Source of the DNA: Fredricksoniimonas sp964643325
GTDB taxonomy: Bacteria; Omnitrophota; Gorgyraeia; Zapsychrales; Fredricksoniimonadaceae
Assembly: GCA_964643325.1 (NCBI GenBank)
Contig: CAZXSE010000004.1
Location: 1-64,000 of the forward strand
Reading direction: 5' to 3'
DNA: 64,000 nucleotides
A model generated the notes under the pieces. That model did no database searches and was not told where the DNA came from. It saw only the letters and a list, made by a program, of their open reading frames with translations. Numbering within the stretch: the stretch's first letter is position 1; the number at the start of each line of letters is the position of its first letter. The position numbers and the translations under genes are program-made. Of the stretch, positions 22,371-30,766 are shown one piece after another.

Positions 22371-24368
22371 ATGGATAAAAAGACAGCCATTCAACGGGCG
22401 CAGCAATTGCGTGATGAGATCACACGGCACGATCATCTTTATTATGTGCAGGACGCGCCGGTCGTTTCCGACCAGGAGTATGACCTGCTCATGAAAGAGC
22501 TCGCCGCGCTCGAGGCAGAGTTCCCGGACATCGTGACGCCGGACTCGCCGACACAGCGCGTGGGCGCGAAAGTTCCTTCGGGCACGCGGACCTTTGCGCA
22601 TGCGGTCAGGATGCTGTCGCTGGACAATACGTATTCATCCGAAGAATTGCGCGCGTGGTTCGCGCGGGTCTATAAAGGCCTTGGGCGTGAAGATGTCCCG
22701 ATGGTGGTGGAGCTTAAGATCGACGGGATCGGCGCGGCGCTCGTGTATGAGCAGGCGGCCCTGACGGTCGGGGCCACGCGCGGCGACGGCATCACGGGAG
22801 AAGATGTCACGCACACGCTGCGGACCATGCGTTCCGTTCCTTTGAAACTGCGCGCGGCGGCCCCGGAGACCGTTGAGATGCGCGGTGAAGTGTACATGGA
22901 CCGGGCTGATTTTGACCGGCTCAACGCACGGCGCCACGACGCCGGCGAGGAGCCGTTCGTTAATCCGCGCAACGCCGCGGGCGGGTCGCTCAAGCTGCTG
23001 GACCCGGCGGAGGCCGCGGGGCGGCATTTGAAGTTCTTTGTCCATTCGTTCGGCCGTATCCAGGGCGGGAGGACGCTGCGCGCCCATTCGGATTTTTTGG
23101 CGTTGGCCCGGACATGGGGTTTTGCGCTCGAGCCTCATACCCGTTTGTGCCACAGCCTTGATGATGTCCTGAAGGCGTGCGCCGAGTTCGAAGAATTGCG
23201 TTCGCAGCTGCCGTATGATGTTGACGGCGTGGTGATCAAGGTCGATCGTTTCGATGATCAGCGCGTCCTGGGCGAGACCATGAAAAGCCCGCGCTGGGCC
23301 GTGGCTTACAAGTTCGCGGCCTATCAGGCCACGACGCTGGTCAGGGATGTCGCGGTGCAGGTCGGCCGCAGCGGCGTGCTGACGCCCGTGGCGGAACTGG
23401 AGCCGGTCTTTTGCGGCGGGGTGACGATCGCGCGCGCGACCCTGCATAATTTTGACGAGATCGAACGGCTGGGAGTTTGCGCGGGCGACCGGGTCCTGAT
23501 CGAGCGCGCCGGAGATGTGATCCCGAAGGTCGTCAAGGTCGTTGAGCGGGGCGCCTTGCGCACGGCTGTTCGCAAAGTTCCGACGGATTGCCCGGCATGC
23601 CGCGACGAGTTCGTGGTCGCGGATGAGGATGGTGTGGCGCACCGCTGCATCAATCCGGCGTGCCCCAAACAGCTGGAACGCCGCCTGGTGCATTTTGCCT
23701 CGCGCGACGCGATGGACATCGAAGGGCTGGGCGAGGCCGCGGTCGCGCAGCTGTTGGCCAAAGGCCTTGTCGGGGACGTGGCAGGTGTTTACCGCCTGAC
23801 GCGGGAGGACCTGCTGCCGCTCGATCTTTTTGGCGCGAAGAAGGCCGATAATCTTCTAGCGGCCATCGAAAGAAGCAAGGTGCAGCCTTTGTCACGGCTT
23901 GTTTTTGCGCTGGGCATCCCGAACATCGGCATTAAAGCCTCCCGTCTCCTGGCCCGGCGTTTTGGTACCATGGACGCGATCGCTTCCGCCGGAGAAGAAG
24001 CCCTCATGGCTGTTGATGAGATGGGTACGGTCTCTACGGCCGCGGTCAGGAATTATTTTGGTAAAGAAGTGACACATTCGCTGATCAAGCAGTTAAAATG
24101 TTCTGGTGTCAATATGAGCGAGCCCGCGGACGCCGCGCAGGGCAGGCTCGCGGGCAAAGTTTTTGTATTTACGGGCGAGCTGGTGCGTCATACGCGCTCC
24201 GAAGCCGGGGCCATGGTCAAGGCACTCGGCGGTGATGTGGGGGCATCAGTGACGCAGGCCACGGATTATGTGGTGGCCGGCGATAGCGCGGGGTCGAAAC
24301 TGGCCAAGGCCAGGAAGGCGGGGATCAAGGTCCTAAGTGAACGGGAATTCGAGGAGCTGGTACTATGA
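22371..24368 (+). CDS. ligA: NAD-dependent DNA ligase LigA
   Basis: A 665-residue NAD-dependent ligase that seals nicks in replication and repair. Domain Ia and the adenylation domain span about residues 1-315, with the AMP-accepting lysine in ELKIDGIG (about residue 115). An OB fold, a four-cysteine zinc finger (CPACRDEFVVADEDG then HRCINPACPKQ, about 405-430), helix-hairpin-helix repeats and a C-terminal BRCT domain (about 588-665) follow. Length is normal. The stop overlaps the lipoprotein gene by four bases. Confidence 0.96.
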   Translation: MDKKTAIQRAQQLRDEITRHDHLYYVQDAPVVSDQEYDLLMKELAALEAEFPDIVTPDSPTQRVGAKVPSGTRTFAHAVRMLSLDNTYSSEELRAWFARVYKGLGREDVPMVVELKIDGIGAALVYEQAALTVGATRGDGITGEDVTHTLRTMRSVPLKLRAAAPETVEMRGEVYMDRADFDRLNARRHDAGEEPFVNPRNAAGGSLKLLDPAEAAGRHLKFFVHSFGRIQGGRTLRAHSDFLALARTWGFALEPHTRLCHSLDDVLKACAEFEELRSQLPYDVDGVVIKVDRFDDQRVLGETMKSPRWAVAYKFAAYQATTLVRDVAVQVGRSGVLTPVAELEPVFCGGVTIARATLHNFDEIERLGVCAGDRVLIERAGDVIPKVVKVVERGALRTAVRKVPTDCPACRDEFVVADEDGVAHRCINPACPKQLERRLVHFASRDAMDIEGLGEAAVAQLLAKGLVGDVAGVYRLTREDLLPLDLFGAKKADNLLAAIERSKVQPLSRLVFALGIPNIGIKASRLLARRFGTMDAIASAGEEALMAVDEMGTVSTAAVRNYFGKEVTHSLIKQLKCSGVNMSEPADAAQGRLAGKVFVFTGELVRHTRSEAGAMVKALGGDVGASVTQATDYVVAGDSAGSKLAKARKAGIKVLSEREFEELVL

Positions 24369-24889
24369 TGACACAATGCAGGCGCGGCACATGGTTCTTG
24401 GGAGGGCTGATCATTCTTGTGTGCGTTTTATCGCTGACGGGGTGCGGGTCATTGCGCAAGAAATTCACCCGGACGCCAAAAACGAAGGCATCAGATACGT
24501 TCATTCCTGTCCTGGAGCCCGTGGAGTATGCCGAGGTCAGGGAAACGCCGGCGCAGGCGTATGCCCAGCATTATTCCATGGTCAAGATCTATTTCAGGGA
24601 TCTCGACGAGATGCTGGGCCAGCGTGATGGCAGCGACAAGCGGGAACTGTACACATTCACGCAATTGCTGTCGCATTTTGACGCGATGGCCGTGCTTCTG
24701 GATGATACCGGGAAAAAGGATGCCGCCCTGATGCGCGCGCGCCTGGAAGACGTCCTGAAAGCTTATGACGATATGCGCTCCATGCGCCGGTATGATCGCA
24801 TCAGCGCCGATGTCCGCCTGATCGAGCGTGATATCCTTAAGCGCCTGAAGCCGGCCGTTGTTGCCGGTTCTATTGCGGCGGAAGAATGA
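24365..24889 (+). CDS. Lipoprotein of unknown function
   Basis: A 174-residue predicted lipoprotein: a basic start, hydrophobic core LGGLIILVCVLSLTG and lipobox LTGC at about residues 24-27. The mature part is mostly helical and charged (YSMVKIYFRDLDEMLGQRDG, then ARLEDVLKAYDDMRSMRRYD), with no domain I recognise. The ATG overlaps ligA and its own stop overlaps xerD, both by four bases, so it is translated as part of a ligA-xerD unit. A role near DNA is not implied by that. Confidence 0.6.
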   Translation: MMTQCRRGTWFLGGLIILVCVLSLTGCGSLRKKFTRTPKTKASDTFIPVLEPVEYAEVRETPAQAYAQHYSMVKIYFRDLDEMLGQRDGSDKRELYTFTQLLSHFDAMAVLLDDTGKKDAALMRARLEDVLKAYDDMRSMRRYDRISADVRLIERDILKRLKPAVVAGSIAAEE

Positions 24890-25773
24890 AGCCGCTGGTT
24901 GCGGAATTCCTGAATTACCTTTCCGTTGAGCGCGGGCTTGCCCGGAATACGCTCATGGCTTATGAACGGGACCTGACCGCGTACACCGCGCATCTTCAGG
25001 CGGCCGGGGTGAGTTCACCTGATGCGGTGACGCACCGGCATATCGGCGCGTACATGATGGCGCAGAAGAAGAACGGGCTGGCGCCCAAGTCGATCTGCCG
25101 CAGCCTGGCCGCGATCCGGATGTTCCATCGTTTTCTGGTGCGCGAGGCGCTCGCGAAAGAGGACCCGACGGGGCTGGTGGATACGCCGAAGCTGTGGCAG
25201 CAGGTCCCGGATGTGCTGACGGATGCCGAGGTGGCGCGCATGATCGACGCGGCGTCGGGCCGTGACGCGCAAAGCGTGCGTGACCGGGCTATGCTGGAAT
25301 TGTTCTATGCGTCGGGGCTTCGCGTTTCGGAACTCGTCGCGCTGCGCCTGGAGGATGTGAACCTTGAGACAGGCATTGTGATGTGCATGGGCAAGGGGAG
25401 CAAGGAGCGCCTGATCCCCGTCGGAGGAAAAGCCCGGGAGGCGCTTGAGAAATATCTGAGCAAGGTGCGCACAGCGGTCCTTAAGGGCCGCAGCGATGCC
25501 GCGATCTTTCTCGGCCGTTCGGGCAAAAAGCTTTCGCGCCAGAGCGCCTGGAAGATCATCAAGCATTACGCGCGCAAGTCCGGGATCAAGAAAGAGATCA
25601 CGCCGCACACGCTGCGGCATTCGTTCGCGACCCAGCTACTGGAGCACGGAGCTGATCTGCGCAGTGTCCAGGAAATGCTTGGCCACGCGGATATCGCGAC
25701 GACACAGATCTATACGCATGTGGACAAGGAGCGCTTGCGCCGCGTCCATCAACAATTCCATCCGAGAGGATAA
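24886..25773 (+). CDS. xerD: Tyrosine recombinase XerC/XerD
   Basis: A 295-residue site-specific recombinase of the size and layout of chromosome-dimer resolvases. Residues about 1-90 are the SAM-like core-binding domain. The catalytic set is visible: Arg in ASGLRVSEL, Lys in GKGSKERLIP, HTLRHSF, then the second His and the Tyr nucleophile in GHADIATTQIYTH. With FtsK it would resolve dimers at dif. No mobile element surrounds it, so it is a housekeeping copy. XerC versus XerD cannot be decided from sequence alone. Confidence 0.88.
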   Translation: MKPLVAEFLNYLSVERGLARNTLMAYERDLTAYTAHLQAAGVSSPDAVTHRHIGAYMMAQKKNGLAPKSICRSLAAIRMFHRFLVREALAKEDPTGLVDTPKLWQQVPDVLTDAEVARMIDAASGRDAQSVRDRAMLELFYASGLRVSELVALRLEDVNLETGIVMCMGKGSKERLIPVGGKAREALEKYLSKVRTAVLKGRSDAAIFLGRSGKKLSRQSAWKIIKHYARKSGIKKEITPHTLRHSFATQLLEHGADLRSVQEMLGHADIATTQIYTHVDKERLRRVHQQFHPRG

Positions 25774-25779
25774 TGGCAT

Positions 25780-26655
25780 TTGAAACGCGTTGACCTTTCC
25801 CTGCTGCCCAAAGATGTCCAGGCGTGCCTCGCGCGCGCGGGAGCCGAGGCGGATGCCGCCGGCGTGCCCGTGTACCTGGTGGGCGGTGTGGTGCGTGACC
25901 TGATCCTGGATTGTGCGAGCACGGACATTGATATTGTTGTTGAGGGGGATGGCATCGCTTTTGCGCGCATTCTGGGGGCGGCCCTGAAGGTCAAGCCCGT
26001 CCTTCACGAAAAATTCAAGACAGCGGCGCTGCCCTTGAAGGGCGGCACGGTGCTGGATATCGTGACCGCGCGCCGGGAGACCTATGCGCGCGGCGGGGCT
26101 TTGCCGGATATCGTGCCAGCGTCCTTGCAGGAAGACCTGCTGCGCCGTGATTTTACGGTCAATGCCCTGGCTGTCGCGCTTAACGAAGAACCCGCGGGTA
26201 TGGTTCGGGATGAGACCGGAGGGCTGGCGGATATGGAGTGCCGGCTGATCCGTGTCATGCATCCGGGCAGCTTTATCGACGATCCTACGCGCATCCTGCG
26301 CGCCGCGCGTTACGCGGTAAGGCTTGGGTTCCAGTGGGAAGCCTTGACGGAAGACGCGCTTGATCAGGCGGTGAAGGCGGATGTTTTTGCGACGATCACG
26401 GCGCCACGTTATTTTCTGGAATTGCGGCGCATCCTTGAGGAAAAAGACCCCGTGCCGGTCCTTGATCTTCTGGCTGCTTATCATGCCGTGCGTTATGTGC
26501 CTTATGATGCCGAGAGCCGCGCAAGGCTGGTGGCGGCCGGCAATGGTTGGGAGGCGCGCCTGGGGGCTTTGCTCGCGGGTTGGGAGCTTGAGCGCGCGCG
26601 CGAGCTTTTGGCGGCGTTCAATGTGTCGCGTTCGGCGCAGAAAAAGATCGTATGA
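25780..26655 (+). CDS. CCA-adding/poly(A) polymerase family nucleotidyltransferase, short form
   Basis: A 291-residue class II nucleotidyltransferase. The head domain has YLVGGVVRDL, the catalytic acidic pair in STDIDIVVEGDG, and RRDFTVNALAVAL. The neck motif DPTRILRAARYAVRLGF follows. It would add or repair CCA ends of tRNA, or polyadenylate. It is shorter than the usual 380-450 residues and seems to lack most of the C-terminal body and tail. The start is a TTG at 25780, nine bases after GAGAGGA; the nearby ATG at 25773 opens only a six-codon frame. xerD ends seven bases upstream. Confidence 0.82.
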   Translation: MKRVDLSLLPKDVQACLARAGAEADAAGVPVYLVGGVVRDLILDCASTDIDIVVEGDGIAFARILGAALKVKPVLHEKFKTAALPLKGGTVLDIVTARRETYARGGALPDIVPASLQEDLLRRDFTVNALAVALNEEPAGMVRDETGGLADMECRLIRVMHPGSFIDDPTRILRAARYAVRLGFQWEALTEDALDQAVKADVFATITAPRYFLELRRILEEKDPVPVLDLLAAYHAVRYVPYDAESRARLVAAGNGWEARLGALLAGWELERARELLAAFNVSRSAQKKIV

Positions 26656-26713
26656 ACTTTGGCGCGGATGATGTATCCTGTTGTTTTTGCGCCGGTGAAA
26701 AAGGGGTTTGAGC

Positions 26714-27118
26714 ATGGACAGGATGGACAGGATCAATCAGTTCTGCAAGCGCGAGATCAGCAGCATGATCCTCATGGGCGAGATCAAGGACCCGCGGATC
26801 AAGTCCGTCACGATCACGTTCGCTGATGTCAGCAAGGACCTGAGTTTTGCGCGCGTGGGTTTCAGTGTCCTGACGGACGATCCAGCCGAGATCAAGAGCG
26901 TGCAGCAGGGGCTTGACTCAGCGTCGGGCCGGGTGCGTTTTCTGCTCGGTGAACGCATGACCCTGCGTCATATCCCGCAGGTCAAATTCGTTTATGACAA
27001 GACGATCGTCGAGACCGCGCACATGGCGCAAGTCTTCGACGAGCTTGAGCGCGAGCGTGTGAAGCACGGGGATGGACCCGCGGCGGACGCGCCGGAACAA
27101 GACAACGGGGGGCAATAG
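26714..27118 (+). CDS. rbfA: Ribosome-binding factor A
   Basis: A 134-residue RbfA. The N-terminal helix (MDRMDRINQFCKREISSMI) and KDPRIKSVTITFADVSKDLSFARVGFSVL are typical, as is ERMTLRHIPQVKFVYD. It binds the immature 30S subunit and helps 16S rRNA 5'-end maturation. A GGGG stretch precedes the ATG at 26714. The gene order rbfA-nrnA-truB-ribF is widely conserved, usually downstream of infB, which is absent here. Confidence 0.94.
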   Translation: MDRMDRINQFCKREISSMILMGEIKDPRIKSVTITFADVSKDLSFARVGFSVLTDDPAEIKSVQQGLDSASGRVRFLLGERMTLRHIPQVKFVYDKTIVETAHMAQVFDELERERVKHGDGPAADAPEQDNGGQ

Positions 27119-27121
27119 TCC

Positions 27122-28078
27122 ATGGAGCGTGCCATCATCCGCGCGTTGCGAACGCACCGGACATTTTTGGTGACCATGCATGTGAACCCCGATCCCGATG
27201 CGTTGGGGGCGGCGCTGGCCATGGTGCTTTTTTTAAGATCGCTCGGCAAGAAGGTCCGCCTGATCAATGACGGGCCTTGCCCGTCGTGGCTCGAGTTCAT
27301 GCCCGCCAGCCGCTCGTGCGAGGCTTTTGACGCGAAGATACGTTTTACGCCGGATGTGCTGATCGTTCTTGATTGCGGCGATCTCAGGCGTATTGGCCGG
27401 GTCGCGAAATTCATTAAGCCCGGCGTCAAGATCATCAACATCGATCATCACATCACCAATGAGCGCTTCGGCGCGCTTAATCTGGTCGACACGGCAAGCT
27501 CGTCCACTTCCGAAATGCTTTACGGCCTCTTGAAAAAGGCCCGGTACGTCCTGACGCGCGAGATGGCGGCCCTGTTGTACCTGGGCATCCTGACGGACAC
27601 CGGATCGTTCGCGTTCGACAGCACCACGCCTCACACGCATCTTGCGACCGCGGAACTTTTGCGTTCGGGCCTTTCGGTCAGCGCGCTCTACAGCAAAGTT
27701 TATGAAACACTTCCCGGGAAGGACCTTAAGCCTTTTCTCGCGCTGATGAACACGCTGACGCTTCACGACGACGGGCGGGTGGCGTGCCTGACGATCTGCG
27801 GGAAGCAGGCGAAGGCATTCGCCGATGATTTTGACCTCAAGGACAAGGTGTTTGGATTTTTAAGGGCGGTCCGGGGGCTTGAGGTGATCGTTATTCTCAG
27901 TGAACAAGACAAGCATAAGACGCGGTTGAATTTTCGCAGCCGGGGCCATGTGGATGTGGCGCGGCTGGCGTCGGCATTTAATGGCGGCGGGCACAAAAAA
28001 GCGAGCGGCGGGTATCTGGACGCGCCGCTGGCGCGCGCGAAGAAGGTTGTTCTCGCCCGCCTGGCAAAGGAAATATAA
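27122..28078 (+). CDS. nrnA: DHH-family oligoribonuclease/pAp phosphatase NrnA
   Basis: A 318-residue DHH phosphoesterase. Motifs in order: NPDPDALGAAL (about 21-31), VLDCGD, the eponymous IDHHITNERFG, and GILTDTGSF. The DHHA1 domain ends with GGGHKKASGG. NrnA degrades 2-5 base RNA fragments and dephosphorylates pAp. It starts three bases after rbfA, and truB begins at the base after its stop. Confidence 0.93.
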   Translation: MERAIIRALRTHRTFLVTMHVNPDPDALGAALAMVLFLRSLGKKVRLINDGPCPSWLEFMPASRSCEAFDAKIRFTPDVLIVLDCGDLRRIGRVAKFIKPGVKIINIDHHITNERFGALNLVDTASSSTSEMLYGLLKKARYVLTREMAALLYLGILTDTGSFAFDSTTPHTHLATAELLRSGLSVSALYSKVYETLPGKDLKPFLALMNTLTLHDDGRVACLTICGKQAKAFADDFDLKDKVFGFLRAVRGLEVIVILSEQDKHKTRLNFRSRGHVDVARLASAFNGGGHKKASGGYLDAPLARAKKVVLARLAKEI

Positions 28079-28747
28079 ATGGACGGGATCATTGTTGTCG
28101 ACAAACCTTCGGGCATGACATCGCATGATGTCGTGGCGATCGTTCGCCGGAAATTGAGACAGAAACGCGTCGGCCATGCTGGCACCCTTGATCCGCTGGC
28201 GACGGGCGTGCTGATCGTTCTCGTCGGGCGATCCACGTGCCTGTTTGACAAGTTCGTTGGTTTTGATAAAGCTTACAGCGCCACCTTGCAGCTGGGGCTC
28301 AAGACCCACAGCGCGGACATCCAGGGCCAGGAGGTCTCCCGGCGGCCCTTCGAGGATATTACGCGCGAGAGGGTGGCGGCGTCATTCCTGAAATTCACGG
28401 GTGAGATCGAGCAGGTCCCGCCCATGGTCTCGGCGGTGAAATACAAGGGCGAGCGCCTTTACAAGCTGGCGCGCCAGGGCATTGCGGTTGACCGTCCGGC
28501 GCGCAAGGTGCGTATCGACGCGCTGGACCTGCTGGAGTTCGATCTGCCTTTCGTGAAATTCCATCTGGCCTGCTCCAAGGGGACCTATGTGCGCCAGGTT
28601 GCCGAGGATGTGGGAGAGGACTTAGGGTGCGGCGCGTGCATCACGGAGATCCGCCGCACCAAGGTCGGGCCGTTCACCATTGATGATGTTGTGAAACTTG
28701 ATGATGTCAATGAAACGCATCTTCGTTCGTGGCACCCTGCCGCGTAA
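28079..28747 (+). CDS. truB: tRNA pseudouridine(55) synthase TruB
   Basis: A 222-residue pseudouridine synthase acting on U55 of the tRNA T loop. The catalytic aspartate is in KRVGHAGTLDPLATGVL; DKPSGMTSHDVV opens the protein and VPPMVSAVKYKGERLYKLAR and CSKGTYVRQVAEDVG are further family marks. It is somewhat shorter than the E. coli protein and lacks most of the C-terminal PUA region. Its 3' end overlaps ribF by 38 bases. Confidence 0.95.
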   Translation: MDGIIVVDKPSGMTSHDVVAIVRRKLRQKRVGHAGTLDPLATGVLIVLVGRSTCLFDKFVGFDKAYSATLQLGLKTHSADIQGQEVSRRPFEDITRERVAASFLKFTGEIEQVPPMVSAVKYKGERLYKLARQGIAVDRPARKVRIDALDLLEFDLPFVKFHLACSKGTYVRQVAEDVGEDLGCGACITEIRRTKVGPFTIDDVVKLDDVNETHLRSWHPAA

Positions 28748-29672
28748 GATCAGCGCCTGCGTTGCCGCCATCGGCGTGTTCGACGGCGTGCACCGGGGGC
28801 ATCAGAAGGTCATTCGTCGCGCGGTGGCCGAGGCGCGTCGCCTTGGCGCACCCTCTGTTGTGGTGACGTTCCATCCGCATCCCGTCGAGGTTTTACATCC
28901 CGGAAAATTCGTCCCGTACATCACGACCTGCGAGCATCGCCTGCGTCTGATCGAGGCATGCGGCGCGGATATGTGCGTTGTTATCGAATTCGGCGCGCGC
29001 ATTGCGGCGCAGGACCCTGAAAGTTTTGTGCGTGATCTTCTGGTCGGAAGCCTGGGCGCGCGCAAGGTCATTGTGGGCCGTGATTTTCATTTTGGCCGCG
29101 GCGGAAAAGGGAACATCAGTTTCTTGCAGAAAATGGGGCGTGTGTTTGGTTTTCAGGTAGAGGCGCTGAAGATAATTAAAAATATTAATAGGAATATAAA
29201 ATCTACATATATAAAGAAACTCATCAAAAAAGGCGATCTTGCGGCCTTGAGGCGCTTCTTGTCGCGGCCGTATTCTTTTCTTGGCGAGGTTGAGCATGGA
29301 GATGGGCGCGGCCGCAGGATCGGATACCGCACCGCGAACCTGAAAAAAGAAAACGTTGTTACTCTGCCTGATGGAATTTACATGGTGTGCGCGCGGCTTG
29401 CCAAAAAAACACTTCACGGGCTTTGTTATATCGGCCGCCGGCCGACTTTCAAGAGCGCTCATGCTGACAGGATCACAGAGCTTCATTTGCTCGATCATCA
29501 GGGTGATCTTTATGGCCGCACGATCGAAGTATCCTTCATGAAGAAACTGCGGGGCGACAGGCGCTTTTCCGACGGGAAGAAACTTTCCGCGCAGATCGCG
29601 CGCGACATCGCGCAGGCCCGCCGTTTCTTTGCGCGCGCTTCTTGCGGCGCGCGCGTCCAACCTTTGCATTGA
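28710..29672 (+). CDS. ribF: Bifunctional riboflavin kinase / FAD synthetase
   Basis: A 320-residue enzyme converting riboflavin to FMN and then FAD. The N-terminal FAD synthetase half has GVFDGVHRGHQKV and VVTFHPHPVEVL. The C-terminal riboflavin kinase half has RRIGYRTANL, GIYMVCARL and ELHLLDHQGDLYGRTIEVSF. The ATG at 28710 opens inside truB. A sharply AT-rich patch of about 65 bases (29171-29235) encodes the link between halves and turns the usual SSTRIR motif into KSTYIKK. With the rib operon earlier in the window it completes flavin cofactor synthesis. Confidence 0.95.
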   Translation: MKRIFVRGTLPRKISACVAAIGVFDGVHRGHQKVIRRAVAEARRLGAPSVVVTFHPHPVEVLHPGKFVPYITTCEHRLRLIEACGADMCVVIEFGARIAAQDPESFVRDLLVGSLGARKVIVGRDFHFGRGGKGNISFLQKMGRVFGFQVEALKIIKNINRNIKSTYIKKLIKKGDLAALRRFLSRPYSFLGEVEHGDGRGRRIGYRTANLKKENVVTLPDGIYMVCARLAKKTLHGLCYIGRRPTFKSAHADRITELHLLDHQGDLYGRTIEVSFMKKLRGDRRFSDGKKLSAQIARDIAQARRFFARASCGARVQPLH

Positions 29673-29765
29673 CCCTTTTTCTTTATTGTCTTTCTTTATG
29701 TCCGCGGCCCTTTCCGGAGGCTCTGGTGGAGTGTCCCTGAAAGTCATTTTTTCATTGTTTTGCTG

Positions 29766-29787
29766 ACCCCTGGCAAGGGGTTTTTTT
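29766..29787 (+). terminator. Rho-independent terminator after ribF
   Basis: ACCCCT (29766-29771) pairs with AGGGGT (29776-29781) around a GGCA loop, followed by a run of seven T (29781-29787). The 323-base space between ribF and mraZ otherwise holds only the mraZ promoter and operator described separately. Confidence 0.85.
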
Positions 29788-29893
29788 ATTTTACCGCCTT
29801 TTTCCGTGCCCGGCCCCGGGCGTCCCTCTCCGACGGTATTAGCGACCCCTAAAACTTCCGGAACAATGCCTTAAAAAAGTTGTTTTTATTCCG

Positions 29894-29922
29894 TTGACAG
29901 GCCCTGAGGGCGTAACTATACT
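29894..29922 (+). promoter_or_regulatory. Strong promoter of the division and cell wall cluster
   Basis: Perfect TTGACA (29894-29899), a 17-base spacer and TATACT (29917-29922). Transcription would start near 29929, inside the array of GTGG boxes. Confidence 0.9.
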
Positions 29923-29923
29923 T

Positions 29924-29957
29924 GTGGATGTCGGTGGAGGAAAGTGGTGTGAAGTGG
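29924..29957 (+). promoter_or_regulatory. Four GTGG boxes at 10-bp spacing, probable MraZ operator
   Basis: GTGG occurs at 29924, 29934, 29944 and 29954, exactly one helical turn apart, directly after the -10 of the mraZ promoter. MraZ is known to repress its own operon by binding short G-rich direct repeats spaced by about 10 bp. Position and period fit that role. Confidence 0.75.
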
Positions 29958-29995
29958 AGTGCCTCCGGAAAAACAAGGGTTGCGGGGAAAAGAAG

Positions 29996-30433
29996 ATGTT
30001 CTACGGCGAATACGCGCACAATCTGGATGCCAAAGGAAGGTTGATCCTCCCGGCGAAGTTCCGTGAGGTCGCGGCCCAGAACAGTGTTGCCAAATTCTTC
30101 GTGACCCGCGGGCTGGAGTCATGCGTGTTCATGTTCGCCGAGAAGGACTGGCGCAGGCATGAGCAGAAATTGCACGAGATGCCTTTTACCAAGCAGGACA
30201 ACCGCATGTTCAACCGCCTCCTGTTCTCCGGAGCGCTTGAAATTGTCCCTGACCGGCAGGGGCGTTTTATCATTCCGCAGGTCCTTAAGGATTTCGCGGG
30301 GCTCAAGGACAAGAGCGTCATTATCGGTGTTTCCGACCGTATCGAGATATGGGATGCCGCGCGCTGGCAGGAATATTTTGCCCGCTCGAGCAAGCTGTTC
30401 GAGCAGACCGCTGAGAACATTTTGAGCTTATAA
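29996..30433 (+). CDS. mraZ: Transcriptional regulator MraZ
   Basis: A 145-residue MraZ with the twofold AbrB-like repeat: MFYGEYAHNLDAKGRLILPAKFR in the first half and ALEIVPDRQGRFIIPQVLKDFAG in the second. It forms ring-shaped oligomers that bind repeats in the promoter of the division cluster. The ATG at 29996 follows a GGGGAAAAGAAG ribosome site. The upstream leader of about 65 bases contains the GTGG array that it probably binds. Confidence 0.95.
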   Translation: MFYGEYAHNLDAKGRLILPAKFREVAAQNSVAKFFVTRGLESCVFMFAEKDWRRHEQKLHEMPFTKQDNRMFNRLLFSGALEIVPDRQGRFIIPQVLKDFAGLKDKSVIIGVSDRIEIWDAARWQEYFARSSKLFEQTAENILSL

Positions 30434-30456
30434 AACAAATCGGCAGGAGGTGAATT

Positions 30457-30744
30457 ATGATCACCGCGACCCACCAGAAACTCGTTTTCAAACACATGAT
30501 CGAACTGCCGCATTGTGAATGTGTTTTTTGTTCCACGCAGGAAGAGCAGACCGGGCGAACGCGATTGTTCCTGGTCTTCAGGGAGCGCCAGAAAGTTTAC
30601 ATGCGTAACGGCATCAAAGGGAACTGGCAGGAGATCGCCAATCTCGAGGAACATAACGCCGTTTGGGAAGGTTTTGAGCAGGCCGTCCTGGAGCGCAAGG
30701 TGCCGAGCTTTGTCGCGTCAGCCGATGATATGTCCGGCATGTGA
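30457..30744 (+). CDS. Small protein of unknown function between mraZ and rsmH
   Basis: A 95-residue protein that I do not recognise. It has a CECVFC motif near residue 20, a middle part LFLVFRERQKVYMRNG that looks like a beta hairpin, then a helical LEEHNAVWEGFEQAVLERK. No signal peptide or membrane segment. An AGGAGG ribosome site at about 30445-30450 is among the best in the cluster, so it is a real and probably well-translated gene. mraZ and rsmH are normally adjacent, so an insertion here suggests a lineage-specific division or envelope factor. Confidence 0.75.
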   Translation: MITATHQKLVFKHMIELPHCECVFCSTQEEQTGRTRLFLVFRERQKVYMRNGIKGNWQEIANLEEHNAVWEGFEQAVLERKVPSFVASADDMSGM

Positions 30745-30766
30745 GCACTGACGCACGACCCGTTCT

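Noticed and set aside
24886..25773. Phage or integron integrase
   Set aside because: Length, motifs and setting between ligA/lipoprotein and a tRNA-processing gene fit a housekeeping XerC/XerD; no attachment site or cargo was seen, and the tRNA at 21949 has no nearby duplicated end.
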